64,000 nucleotides of DNA from Comamonas aquatica NBRC 14918 (GTDB lineage: Bacteria > Pseudomonadota > Gammaproteobacteria > Burkholderiales > Burkholderiaceae_C). How positions within the stretch are numbered: position 1 is the stretch's first letter; every line of letters starts with the position of its first letter. Shown in pieces: positions 51,130 through 59,049 of this stretch. The translations under genes and the position numbers were made by a program. The stretch spans positions 165,700-229,699 of the forward strand of contig NZ_BBJR01000001.1 of assembly GCF_000739875.1 (NCBI RefSeq), given 5' to 3'. The notes below the pieces were generated by a model. It saw only the letters and a program-made list of their open reading frames with translations, was not told the origin of the DNA and ran no database searches.

Positions 51130-52785
51130 ATGAAGCATTTACTGAATCTTTTAGCCGCCATTGCCCTGCTGGTCTGGGGCACCCAACTGGTTCGCACCGG
51201 CGTTCTGCGCGTCTTCGGTGCCAATCTGCGCCAATTCATTGCCCGCGGGGTCAGCAACCGGCTGCGCGCCGTGCTGTCGGGGGTGGGGGTGACGACGATT
51301 GTCCAGTCCAGCACGGCCACGGCGCTGATCGTGTCCTCCTTCGTGGGCCAGGGCATGGTGTCGCTGACGGCCGCACTGGCGGTGATGCTGGGCGCCGACG
51401 TGGGCACCAGCGTGATGGCGGTGGTGTTCTCGCTGGACCTGTCGTGGCTGTCGCCGCTGTTCATCTTTGTCGGCGTGGTGATGTTCATCTCGCGCCAGGA
51501 CACCACCGTGGGGCGTGTGGGCCGGGTGTTCATCGGCCTGGGGCTGATGCTGCTGGCGCTGCGCCTGATCACCGAATCGACCACCGTGCTCACGCAAAGC
51601 CCGGTGATGGTGACGCTGCTGGAGGCCCTGACCAGCGACATCACCATGGAGGTGCTGACCGGCGCCCTGATCGCCATCATTTCCTACTCCAGCCTGGCCA
51701 CCGTGCTGCTGGTGGCCACCCTGGCCGCCTCGGGCGGCATCCCCGTGGATGTGGCCCTGGGCCTGGTCATCGGCGCCAACCTGGGCAGCGGTCTGCTGGC
51801 GGTGCTGACCACGCTGAAGACCAGCGTGCAGACGCGCCAGGTGCCGCTGGGCAACCTGATGTTCAAGATGATCGGCGTGGTGCTGATGATCCCCCTGGTC
51901 AACCCCTGGTTCCACCACATGCGCCATGTCGTGCCCGATGTGGGTTCGCTGGTGGTGCTGTTCCACCTGGCCTTCAACACCGTGGTGGCGCTGGTGTGCA
52001 TCTTGCTGACCGGCAAGGTGGCCTGGCTGGTGCAGAAGATCCTGCCCGTGCAGGTGCCTTCGCCCTCGACCTCGCGCCCGCACCACCTGGATGCCTCGGC
52101 GCTGAGCACGCCCTCGCTGGCCATCTCTTGCGCCGCGCGCGAAGCCCTGCACCAGGCCGACGTGGTGGAGTCCATGCTGATCGGCCTGCAGCAGGTCTGG
52201 CAGACCGATGACCAGAAGCTGGCCCAGGACCTGCGCAAGCTGGACGACGAGGTCGACCAGTTGTACTCGGCCATCAAGTACTACATGACCAAGATCTCCC
52301 GCGCCGAGCTGGACGAAACCGAAGGCCGCCGCTGGACCGACATCATCAGCTTCACCATCAACATGGAGCAGGTGGGCGACCTGATCGAGCGCGTGCTGCA
52401 AGACGTGGAGGACAAGAAGATCAAGAAGGGGCGCCAGTTCTCGCAGGCCGGCCTGGAAGAGATCAACCGCATGCACGGCCACCTGCTGGCCAACCTGCGC
52501 CTAGCGATGAGCGTCTTCCTGAACGGCAATGTGCGCGACGCGCAGAAGCTGCTCGAGGAAAAGGCGCGCTTCCGCGATCTGGAGCTGGCCTACTCGGCCA
52601 ACCACCTGGACCGCCTGTCGGAAAACACGGTGCAGAGCATCGAGACCAGCTCGCTGCACATTGACCTGATCAGCGACCTCAAGCGCATCAACTCGCTGCT
52701 GTGCTCGGTGGCCTACCCGATCCTGGAATCGACCGGCGCCCTGGCCCCCAGCCGCCTGCGCGAGCCGGTCGGCACCCCGCACTGA
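51130..52785 (+). CDS. Na/Pi cotransporter with C-terminal PhoU-like domain
   Basis: The 551-residue protein has about eight hydrophobic segments with duplicated NptA-type repeats (VTTIVQSSTATALIVSSFVG, then GADVGTSVMAVVFSLDLSWL, and in the second half SYSSLATVLLVATLAASGG and GANLGSGLLAVLTTLK). Residues about 340-550 form a helical PhoU-like domain (ADVVESMLIGLQQVWQTDDQ, MEQVGDLIERVLQDVEDKKI). It should bring phosphate in with sodium, with the PhoU part as regulator. It is unrelated to the Pit protein at 21727. I start at MKHLLNLLAA. Confidence 0.9.
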   Translation: MKHLLNLLAAIALLVWGTQLVRTGVLRVFGANLRQFIARGVSNRLRAVLSGVGVTTIVQSSTATALIVSSFVGQGMVSLTAALAVMLGADVGTSVMAVVFSLDLSWLSPLFIFVGVVMFISRQDTTVGRVGRVFIGLGLMLLALRLITESTTVLTQSPVMVTLLEALTSDITMEVLTGALIAIISYSSLATVLLVATLAASGGIPVDVALGLVIGANLGSGLLAVLTTLKTSVQTRQVPLGNLMFKMIGVVLMIPLVNPWFHHMRHVVPDVGSLVVLFHLAFNTVVALVCILLTGKVAWLVQKILPVQVPSPSTSRPHHLDASALSTPSLAISCAAREALHQADVVESMLIGLQQVWQTDDQKLAQDLRKLDDEVDQLYSAIKYYMTKISRAELDETEGRRWTDIISFTINMEQVGDLIERVLQDVEDKKIKKGRQFSQAGLEEINRMHGHLLANLRLAMSVFLNGNVRDAQKLLEEKARFRDLELAYSANHLDRLSENTVQSIETSSLHIDLISDLKRINSLLCSVAYPILESTGALAPSRLREPVGTPH

Positions 52786-52804
52786 GCCGGCCCCCTGCCG
52801 CCAT

Positions 52805-52834
52805 GAAAAAAGCCGCTGTCTCAGCGGCTTTTTT
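52805..52834. terminator. Bidirectional terminator after the Na/Pi cotransporter gene
   Basis: AAAAAAGCCGCTG, loop TCT and CAGCGGCTTTTTT form a perfect 13-pair stem. Confidence 0.93.
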
Positions 52835-52855
52835 GTGGGCCATGCACGCTGCGGC

Positions 52856-53659
52856 TCACAGCTGCAGGTACTGCGCCAGGACCAGGCTGGCCTCGGGCGT
52901 GAACTGCCCCTGCACCAGCCACTCCATCAGGGTGGCACGGTCGATGCACTGGAACTGCTGCACCTCGCCATCCTGGTTGACGGGCTGCAGACCGGCCGGC
53001 ACCGTGGCGCTGAACCAGTCGATGCGCTCGCGCATGTAAGCCACGCCGCCGGGCACCTCGTCACTGGGGCAGGCCAGCTGCACCTGACCGCCGTGCTGCA
53101 CGTGCAGCAGCTGCGCCACGTCCAGGCCGGCTTCCTCCAGGGTTTCGCGGGCCAGGGCCTGCTCCAGGGTGTCGGTGGCCGCCACCATGCCACCCATCAG
53201 CGTGTCCCACTTGCCGGGGTGATTCGGCTTGTGGTCGCTGCGCTGCTGCACCCACATGTGTCCATCGGGCGCCAGGCCCACCAGGTGCACGGCGTGTGTG
53301 GCCACGCCCAGCACGCGCACGGCCCCGCGCTCCACCGTGGCCACGCGCTGACCCTGGGGCGTGCAGACGGCGATCTGCTCATCGCGCCAGGGGCCGCTGA
53401 GTCCGGTCTCGCGCAGGCGGTGCGCCAGCGCGTTCAGGCCGAAGCTGGCGTCGGGGGCGGTCACGCTCCAGACCTCCCCCAGGCCGGGGGTCTTCTTCTG
53501 GGAGATCACGATGCGCTGGCCCAGCAGGCAATCCACCCCGACCGTATCCAGAAAACCCTGGGCCACCGTGCCGATGACCTGTCCGTTCCACAGCAGTGGC
53601 ATGCGCGGTTGTGCTGGCGGGCGCTGGGCCTCGTCGCGGAGCTTTTCCAACCAATTCAT
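52856..53659 (-). CDS. Nudix hydrolase with DUF4743-like N-terminal domain
   Basis: The 267-residue protein has an N-terminal domain (about 1-110: WLEKLRDEAQRPPAQ, LLWNGQVIGTVAQGFLD) seen in thiamine-pyrophosphokinase-linked (tnr3-type) Nudix enzymes, and a C-terminal Nudix domain (KWDTLMGGMVAATDTLEQAL, then ARETLEEAGLD). The Nudix box has GGMVAATDTLEQALARETLE and EEAG. Relatives cleave oxidised thiamine diphosphate derivatives; substrate here is inferred only. AGGAG five bases ahead selects the second of two adjacent ATGs, 53659. The quinone oxidoreductase gene lies upstream on the same strand, 37 bases away. Confidence 0.85.
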   Translation of the reverse strand: MNWLEKLRDEAQRPPAQPRMPLLWNGQVIGTVAQGFLDTVGVDCLLGQRIVISQKKTPGLGEVWSVTAPDASFGLNALAHRLRETGLSGPWRDEQIAVCTPQGQRVATVERGAVRVLGVATHAVHLVGLAPDGHMWVQQRSDHKPNHPGKWDTLMGGMVAATDTLEQALARETLEEAGLDVAQLLHVQHGGQVQLACPSDEVPGGVAYMRERIDWFSATVPAGLQPVNQDGEVQQFQCIDRATLMEWLVQGQFTPEASLVLAQYLQL

Positions 53660-53696
53660 CATCTCTCCTCGTGGAACTACCAAGGGCGCCGGCGCC

Positions 53697-54689
53697 TTAC
53701 AGGGTCAGGATCGTCGACCCCGTGGTCTGCCGGGCTTCCAGCGCCTCGTGCGCCGCGCGCACTTCTTCGAGGGCGTAACGCTGCGCTATGTGAATCTGCA
53801 CCTTACCGCTGGCCACCACCTCGAACAAGTCGTCCGCCATGGCCTGTGTGGCATCGCGGCCATGGGCGTAGACAAACACGCTGGGACGTGTCACGTACAG
53901 GCCCTTGGGCGCCAGCGCCGCCAGGCTGATGGGCGGCACCGGGCCCGAGGCGTTGCCGAAGGAGACCATCAGGCCGAAGCGGCGCAGGCAGGCCAGCGAA
54001 CCTTCCCAGGTGTCCTTGCCAACGCTGTCGTAGACCACCTTGACACCCTGGCCCCCGGTGATGGACTGCACCTCGGCGGCAAAGTCCTGGCTGCGGTAAT
54101 TGATAGCATGCGACGCACCATTGGCAAGGGCCAACTGGCATTTTTCATCAGATCCTGCCGTGGCGATCAGCTGCAGGCCCAGGGCCCGGGCCCACTGGCA
54201 GGCGATCAGGCCCACGCCGCCGGCGGCGGCATGGAACAGCACATGGTCACCGGGCTGCAGGCCCTGGGCGGGCAGGCACTGCTTGAGCAGGTACTGCGCT
54301 GTCAGTCCCTTGAGCATCATGGCGGCGCCGGTCTCGAAGCTGATGCTGTCGGGCAGCCGGCAGACCTGGGCAGCCGGCATCACGCGGCGCTCGCAGTAGC
54401 TGCCGGGCGGGTTGCTGGCGTAGACCACGCGGTCTCCGACTTGGAGATGGGTCACCCCGTCACCCACGGCCTCCACCACGCCTGCGCCTTCCATGCCCAG
54501 CTGCAGCGGCAGGGGCAGCGCGTACAGGCCGGAGCGCTGGTAGACATCGATGAAATTCAGGCCGATGGCATGGTGGCGCAGCAGGATGTCACCGGCGCCG
54601 GGCTGGCCCACGTCGCGCTGCACCAGTTGCAGCACGTCGGGGCCGCCGTGGTGGGTGATCTGGATGGCTTTGCTGGTTGCGGTGGTCAT
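53697..54689 (-). CDS. Quinone oxidoreductase (zinc-free MDR family)
   Basis: The 330-residue NADPH-dependent enzyme is of the QOR/zeta-crystallin type. It has AIQITHHGGPDVLQLVQRDV, GLNFIDVYQRSGLYALPLPL, GMEGAGVVEAVGDGV, the NADPH motif HAAAGGVGLIACQWARALGL and TAGSDEKCQLALANGASHAI. No zinc-ligand cysteines of alcohol dehydrogenases are seen. The frame is open upstream, but MTTATSKAIQ matches relatives and has AGGAG nearby. An AT-rich patch at 54096-54152 encodes DEKCQLALANGASHAINY. The transporter gene at 54788 is divergent. Confidence 0.9.
   Translation of the reverse strand: MTTATSKAIQITHHGGPDVLQLVQRDVGQPGAGDILLRHHAIGLNFIDVYQRSGLYALPLPLQLGMEGAGVVEAVGDGVTHLQVGDRVVYASNPPGSYCERRVMPAAQVCRLPDSISFETGAAMMLKGLTAQYLLKQCLPAQGLQPGDHVLFHAAAGGVGLIACQWARALGLQLIATAGSDEKCQLALANGASHAINYRSQDFAAEVQSITGGQGVKVVYDSVGKDTWEGSLACLRRFGLMVSFGNASGPVPPISLAALAPKGLYVTRPSVFVYAHGRDATQAMADDLFEVVASGKVQIHIAQRYALEEVRAAHEALEARQTTGSTILTL
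54096..54152. repeat. AT-rich repeat-like patch inside the quinone oxidoreductase gene
   Basis: On the coding strand GATGAAAAATGCCAGTTGGC, CCTTGCCAATGGTGCGTCGC, ATGCTATCAATT. Rare-for-the-gene codons (AAA, AGT, TCA, ATT) cluster, and AAAAATGCC plus GCTATCAATT resemble repeat ends. The protein sequence is normal for the family, so support is weaker than at 43674. Confidence 0.3.
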
Positions 54690-54787
54690 GCGGTGGTGTC
54701 TCCTGTGTCTGTATGCATGCGGGCAAGACACCCATCGTGCCACGTCCGGGACCCAGGTTTGTGACACATGCGCGCTACCATTCGTTG

Positions 54788-55699
54788 ATGAGTTCCCCAT
54801 TGACATTCAGCACGGTGGCCATGCTGACCCTGGCTCCGCTGTTCTGGGCGGGCAATGCCATTGTTGGTCGCCTGGTCCATGACCTGATATCCCCCTTCAC
54901 CTTGAACCTGCTGCGCTGGTGCCTGGCCTTTGTGCTGTTGCTGCCGCTGGCTGGCCAGGTGCTACGCAAGAACAGTGCCATCTGGCAGTGCTGGAAGCAG
55001 TACGCCCTGCTGGGCATGCTGGGCATCGGCAGCTACAACGCCCTGCTGTACCTGGCGCTCAAGACCTCCTCGCCGATCAACGTCACCCTGGTCAGCTCCA
55101 GCATGCCAATCTGGATGCTGCTCATCGGCCGCCTGTGGTTCGGCACGACGATCGGTGGCCGCCAGGCGGCCGGTGCCGTGCTGTCGGTGCTGGGGGTGGC
55201 CGTGGTGCTGAGCCGCGGCGATGCCCAGCAGCTGCTGGCCCTGCAGCTGGTGCCCGGGGACTGGTTCATGCTGCTGGCCACCATCGTCTGGTCGCTCTAC
55301 AGCTGGCTGCTGGCACGCAGCAGCGCGACCATGCCCGGCCAGGAGGCGGTGCGTGGCAACTGGGCGGCGTTCCTGATGGCGCAGATGGTCTTCGGCATCG
55401 CATGGTCGGCCGTGCTGACCGGCGGCGAAGTGGCCCTGGGCGGCTTCGTGCTGCAGCCCAACGCCACGCTGGCCGCGGCCATGCTGTTCATCGTGCTGGG
55501 GCCGGCCATCCTGGCCTACCGCTTCTGGGGCGAGGGGGTCAAGCGCGCCGGACCGGCCACCGCCGGCTTTTTTGCCAACCTGATTCCGCTGTTCACGGCC
55601 CTGCTGTCCATCCCCGTGCTGGGCGAGGTGCCGCAGCTCTACCACGCGCTGGCTTTCGTGCTGATCGTGGGCGGCATCGTGGTGTCCTCGCGCCGCTAG
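54788..55699 (+). CDS. EamA/DMT family transporter (first of two)
   Basis: The 303-residue inner-membrane protein has ten predicted hydrophobic segments and the duplicated EamA domain: AMLTLAPLFWAGNAIVGRLV and SPFTLNLLRWCLAFVLLLPL in the first half, SVLGVAVVLSRGD, and in the second ATIVWSLYSWLLARSS, RFWGEGVKRAGPATAGFFAN. Such proteins export or import metabolites; the substrate is unknown. The ATG at 54788 has no strong ribosome-binding site. It is divergent from the quinone oxidoreductase gene and ends at a terminator shared with the SDR gene. Confidence 0.88.
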   Translation: MSSPLTFSTVAMLTLAPLFWAGNAIVGRLVHDLISPFTLNLLRWCLAFVLLLPLAGQVLRKNSAIWQCWKQYALLGMLGIGSYNALLYLALKTSSPINVTLVSSSMPIWMLLIGRLWFGTTIGGRQAAGAVLSVLGVAVVLSRGDAQQLLALQLVPGDWFMLLATIVWSLYSWLLARSSATMPGQEAVRGNWAAFLMAQMVFGIAWSAVLTGGEVALGGFVLQPNATLAAAMLFIVLGPAILAYRFWGEGVKRAGPATAGFFANLIPLFTALLSIPVLGEVPQLYHALAFVLIVGGIVVSSRR

Positions 55700-55724
55700 C
55701 CCGTGGCCGCCCCGGCCCTGCGCA

Positions 55725-55755
55725 CAAAAAAAGCAGCCCACGGGCTGCTTTTTGT
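55725..55755. terminator. Bidirectional terminator between transporter and SDR genes
   Basis: AAAGCAGCC, loop CACG and GGCTGCTTT, flanked by A and T runs. Confidence 0.88.
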
Positions 55756-55775
55756 TTGGGGGGCGTAGTGCCGGC

Positions 55776-56600
55776 TCAGTAGGTGCCGGGGTACAGGCCG
55801 CCGTCGGGCAGGATGTTCTGCCCCGTCATGTAGCCCGCCTGCACGCTGCACAGGAAGGCGCAGATGGCGCCGAACTCCTCGGCCGTGCCAAAGCGCTTGG
55901 CCGGAATCTGCGCGGCCTGCGCCTGGCGGATGGCCGCCAGGTCCTTGCCGGTCTTGGTGGCCGCAGCCTGGTGGGTGGCGGCCAGGCGGTCGGTGTCGAA
56001 CTTGCCGGGCAGGATGCTGTTGATGGTCACGCCCTGGGCGGCGATGCCCGAGCGCGCCAGGCCCGCGACGAAACCGGTCAGGCCGCTGCGCGCGCCGTTG
56101 GACAGGCCCAGGATGTCGATGGGCGCCTTGACCGCGCTGGAAGTGATGTTGACGATGCGGCCAAAACCGCGCGCGGCCATGCCGTCCACCGTGGCCTTGA
56201 TCAGCTCGATGGGGGTCAGCATGTTGGCGTCCACGGCCTTGATCCAGGCGTCGCGGTCCCAGTCGCGGAAGTCACCGGGGGGCGGGCCGCCGGCATTCGT
56301 CACCAGGATGTCGACATCCCGGCCCGGGCCACCGGCCACGCTGAACACGGCCGCGCGCCCTTCGGCGCTGGTGATGTCGCAGGCCACGGCCAGCACTTGG
56401 GCGGCTGGTTGGCCGCTGGCCTTTGCACGCTCTGCGCTGATCGCTCTCAATTGTGCAGCAGCCTCCTGCAGCGGGCCGTCGGTGCGCGCGTTGATGACCA
56501 CGTGCACGCCTTCCTGCACCAGGGCCTTGGCGCAGCCAAAACCCAGGCCCTTGCTGGCCCCGCACACCAGGGCCCATTTGCCTTGAATGCCCAAATCCAT
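55776..56600 (-). CDS. SDR-family oxidoreductase with atypical active site
   Basis: The 274-residue Rossmann protein has the cofactor motif VCGASKGLGFGCAKALVQEG, NAGGPPPGDFRDWD and NILPDGGLYPGTY. Where classical SDRs have Y-x-x-x-K this one reads LGLSNGARSGLTGFVAG: Tyr and Lys are replaced by Ser and Arg. A subgroup of FabG-like proteins (BKR-like, imperfect tetrad) shows this pattern, so it may bind NAD(P) with altered or absent chemistry. AAGGAG precedes the ATG at good spacing. The EamA gene lies 20 bases upstream, so the two form an operon. An AT-rich patch at 56414-56460 encodes AAAQLRAISAERA. Confidence 0.87.
   Translation of the reverse strand: MDLGIQGKWALVCGASKGLGFGCAKALVQEGVHVVINARTDGPLQEAAAQLRAISAERAKASGQPAAQVLAVACDITSAEGRAAVFSVAGGPGRDVDILVTNAGGPPPGDFRDWDRDAWIKAVDANMLTPIELIKATVDGMAARGFGRIVNITSSAVKAPIDILGLSNGARSGLTGFVAGLARSGIAAQGVTINSILPGKFDTDRLAATHQAAATKTGKDLAAIRQAQAAQIPAKRFGTAEEFGAICAFLCSVQAGYMTGQNILPDGGLYPGTY
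56414..56460. repeat. AT-rich repeat-like patch inside the SDR gene
   Basis: On the coding strand GCTGCACAATTGAGAGCGAT, CAGCGCAGAGCGTGCAAAGG. CAA, TTG and AGA codons cluster here; the GAGCGATCAGCGC stretch faintly resembles the repeats. It is the weakest of the in-gene patches. Confidence 0.28.
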
Positions 56601-56620
56601 GTTGTTTGCTCCTTCGCGTT

Positions 56621-57556
56621 TTACTTCGTCATGCCGGGCTTCTTGGCCCAGCGCGTGAACACAAAAATCCCCACCATCACCAGGCTGGTGCCGGCCACCA
56701 TCCAGGCGTTGAGCTGTTCGTCCAGCAGCCACACGCCCATCAGGATGGTGGACAGCGGGCCGATCATGCCGGTCTGCGCCGTCATGCCGGCGCCGATGCG
56801 CTCGATGGCCATCATCACCATCAGCACCGGGGCCACGGTGCAGGCCGTGGAATTGAGCAGCGACAGCCACAGCACCTGCGGCGCGACCTGCATGGCCGAC
56901 AGCGGGTGGGTCAGCAGGAACTGCGCGATGCAAAAGCAACACGCCACGCTGGACGCCAGCCCGACCAGCCGCAGCGAGCCCAGGCGCTTGACCATCTCAC
57001 CGCTGTAGACCATGTAGATGGCGTAGCTGATGGCGCTGCCCAGCACCAGCAGGCTGCCCAGCACGACATCGGTGCCCTGGGCGCCGACTTCGTGGCCGAA
57101 GACCAGCAGCACGCCGCAGTAGCTCAGCAGCATGCCCGCGCACTGGCCCCAGGTGATGCCGCGCTGGTAGACCACCCAGCCGAAGATCACCACCAGCGTT
57201 GGGTTGAGGTACAGGATCAACCGCTCCAGCGCCGCCGTGATGTAGGCCAGCCCGGCAAAGTCCAGGTAGCTGGCCAGGTAGTAGCCCGAGAAGCCCAGGC
57301 CCAGCACGCCCAGCCAGTCCTTGCGCGTCAGCGGCGGCTGGCCGCGGCCGGCCCACCAGGCCATGAGCAGGAACACCGGCAGCGCAAACAGCATGCGGTA
57401 CATCAGCAGCGTGACGGCATCCACCCCGTAGCGGTAGGCCAGCTTGACGATGATGGCCTTGCCGCTGAAGGCAATCGCCCCCAGCAAGGCCAGCGTCAGC
57501 CCCAGCGCTACGCCTTTTTGAGCGCCTTGCGCTGGCGAATCAACACTTTCAGACAC
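56621..57556 (-). CDS. EamA/DMT family transporter (second, GTG start)
   Basis: The 311-residue inner-membrane protein has about ten hydrophobic segments, with GVALGLTLALLGAIAFSGKA then IIVKLAYRYGVDAVTLLMYR, FAGLAYITAALERLILYLNP and AIERIGAGMTAQTGMIGPLS. The frame begins with GTG at 57556, six bases after GAAGG, with no ATG near; the GTG start is supported. The N-terminal codons lie in a repeat-like stretch (57506-57550). It is co-transcribed with the SDR gene 20 bases downstream. Substrate unknown; no close relation to the first EamA protein is evident. Confidence 0.88.
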   Translation of the reverse strand: MSESVDSPAQGAQKGVALGLTLALLGAIAFSGKAIIVKLAYRYGVDAVTLLMYRMLFALPVFLLMAWWAGRGQPPLTRKDWLGVLGLGFSGYYLASYLDFAGLAYITAALERLILYLNPTLVVIFGWVVYQRGITWGQCAGMLLSYCGVLLVFGHEVGAQGTDVVLGSLLVLGSAISYAIYMVYSGEMVKRLGSLRLVGLASSVACCFCIAQFLLTHPLSAMQVAPQVLWLSLLNSTACTVAPVLMVMMAIERIGAGMTAQTGMIGPLSTILMGVWLLDEQLNAWMVAGTSLVMVGIFVFTRWAKKPGMTK

Positions 57557-57612
57557 TTTAAACCTTCAAAACCAATGAACATCAGCGCCAGGCGCTACTG
57601 TTTTATGCAATT
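57506..57612. repeat. Two AT-rich repeat-like copies around the EamA start and DUF3422 stop
   Basis: AGCGCTACGCCTTTTTGAGC with GCCTTGCGCTGGCGAATC (57506-57545) overlaps the EamA N-terminus, and AGCGCCAGGCGCTACTGTTT (57581-57600) abuts the DUF3422 stop. The second copy is nearly the same as 21704-21726. Confidence 0.4.
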
Positions 57613-58926
57613 TCAATGCTTGTCGCCGAACAGGCGATGGTGCAACCGGCGCAGCGACCACCACACGCTGAGCGCCACCACGGGGATGGCGGCGGCAGCC
57701 GTCAGCTCGGGCGACAGCGGCCAGCCCAGCTTCTGCGCGCCCTTGCTCAGGTAGGCGATCAGGCCGGTGATGTAGTAGGTGATGGCGGCGACCGACAGCC
57801 CCTCCACCGTGGACTGCAGCTTCAGCTGCATGCCCTGGCGGTGGTTCATGGCCTCCAGCACCAGCTGGTTGCTTTGCTGCTGCTCGATCTCCACGCGCGT
57901 GCGCAGCAGGTTGCTGACGCGCGAGACACGTTCGGACAGCGCGTTCTGGCGGCGCGAGGCCCACTCGCAGGTGCTGCGCGCGGGCGACAGGCGGCGTTCC
58001 ATGAATTCACGGATGGTCAACAGGCCCGACAGGCGCTCTTCCTGCAGGTCGTGGATGCGGCGGTCCACCAGCTCGAAATAGGCCTTGCTGGCCGAAAAGC
58101 GCGAGTGCGTGGCGGCGTATTCACTCTCTACCTCACCGGCCAAGCGCGTCAGCCGGTCCAGCAACAGGGGCTCCTCGTCGCGCCGCGCCTCGCGGATGGC
58201 CTTGGCCAGATCGGCCAGTTCCCTTTCCACCGTGCCCAGCACCACCGCCGCCTTGCGCGCGGCGGGCAGGCCCAGCAGCGCCGCCATGCGGTAGGTCTCG
58301 ATCTCCAGCACGCGCTGCACCAGCCGCCCCAGGCGGCGGGCGCTGACGCTGTCCGAGGGCTTGACCAGGATGCGCGAGTAGCCATCGGCGTGGATGGCAA
58401 AGTCCGTGCACACCTCGGTATGGCCCAGGTGCACCGTGGCACCGGCCAGGGTGTCGTCATTGAGCATCTGCTGCACCAGGTGTTTGATGCCCTGGCCCTC
58501 GCACTGCGGGTCCTTCACGATCCACAGGTGCACGCTGCTCAGGCACTGGCCCGGCAGGTCCTTGAGCCACTGCTGGGGCACCTCTTCCATCGCCGTCTGG
58601 GGGCTGCGGGCATTCAGCACCGCCTCGGTCGGCATGGGCACCATGAAGGTCCAAGTGACGAACTCGGTGTGCAGCTCCCAGCGCAGGCGGAACGCACCGA
58701 AATCCATGCGCAGGTGGGTGCAATCGGCATCCGGCCCGGTGCGGTGGTGGTTGTGCATCAGGGTCGCCAGGTGGGCACGGCTGGCCTCGCGCTGGGCGGG
58801 ATCGGTCAGCATCACCAGGTGCGCAATCGCAGCGGGGCCTTGCACCGGCTCTGCCGGGCGGGCATGCACTTCGTTGTGCAGCAAGGCACGCAAGGGGTGT
58901 TGGGAAGGCTGGGGCAGAACAGGCAT
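57613..58926 (-). CDS. DUF3422 family membrane-anchored protein
   Basis: The 437-residue product belongs to DUF3422, common in Proteobacteria. It begins MPVLPQPSQHPLRALLHNEV then HARPAEPV, a diagnostic start, and has WELHTEFVTWTFMVP, SASKAYFELVDRRIHDLQEE, FMERRLSPARSTCEWASRRQ and two C-terminal transmembrane helices (EGLSVAAITYYITGLIAYLS, then AAAAIPVVALSVWWSLRRL), resembling the tail of CorA-type or YeeA-like proteins. Function unknown. The frame continues upstream, but the family start is at 58926. It lies after the EamA gene on the same strand with 56 bases between. Confidence 0.9.
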   Translation of the reverse strand: MPVLPQPSQHPLRALLHNEVHARPAEPVQGPAAIAHLVMLTDPAQREASRAHLATLMHNHHRTGPDADCTHLRMDFGAFRLRWELHTEFVTWTFMVPMPTEAVLNARSPQTAMEEVPQQWLKDLPGQCLSSVHLWIVKDPQCEGQGIKHLVQQMLNDDTLAGATVHLGHTEVCTDFAIHADGYSRILVKPSDSVSARRLGRLVQRVLEIETYRMAALLGLPAARKAAVVLGTVERELADLAKAIREARRDEEPLLLDRLTRLAGEVESEYAATHSRFSASKAYFELVDRRIHDLQEERLSGLLTIREFMERRLSPARSTCEWASRRQNALSERVSRVSNLLRTRVEIEQQQSNQLVLEAMNHRQGMQLKLQSTVEGLSVAAITYYITGLIAYLSKGAQKLGWPLSPELTAAAAIPVVALSVWWSLRRLHHRLFGDKH

Positions 58927-59002
58927 GAAACGGTGCGGGGCAGCAGCAAACAAGCGCTTATTGTGGGGCTTTCCCCAGGCGTGCGACGGCGCAAACCAAG
59001 TA

Positions 59003-59019
59003 GCCCCGCATCGCGGGGC
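59003..59019 (-). terminator. GC hairpin after the chemoreceptor gene
   Basis: GCCCCGC, loop ATC and GCGGGGC lie 30 bases beyond the chemoreceptor stop. No T-run, so intrinsic termination is doubtful. Confidence 0.35.
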
Positions 59020-59049
59020 GCCCTGCGGGCCGCGCACGGGGCTGCAGCG

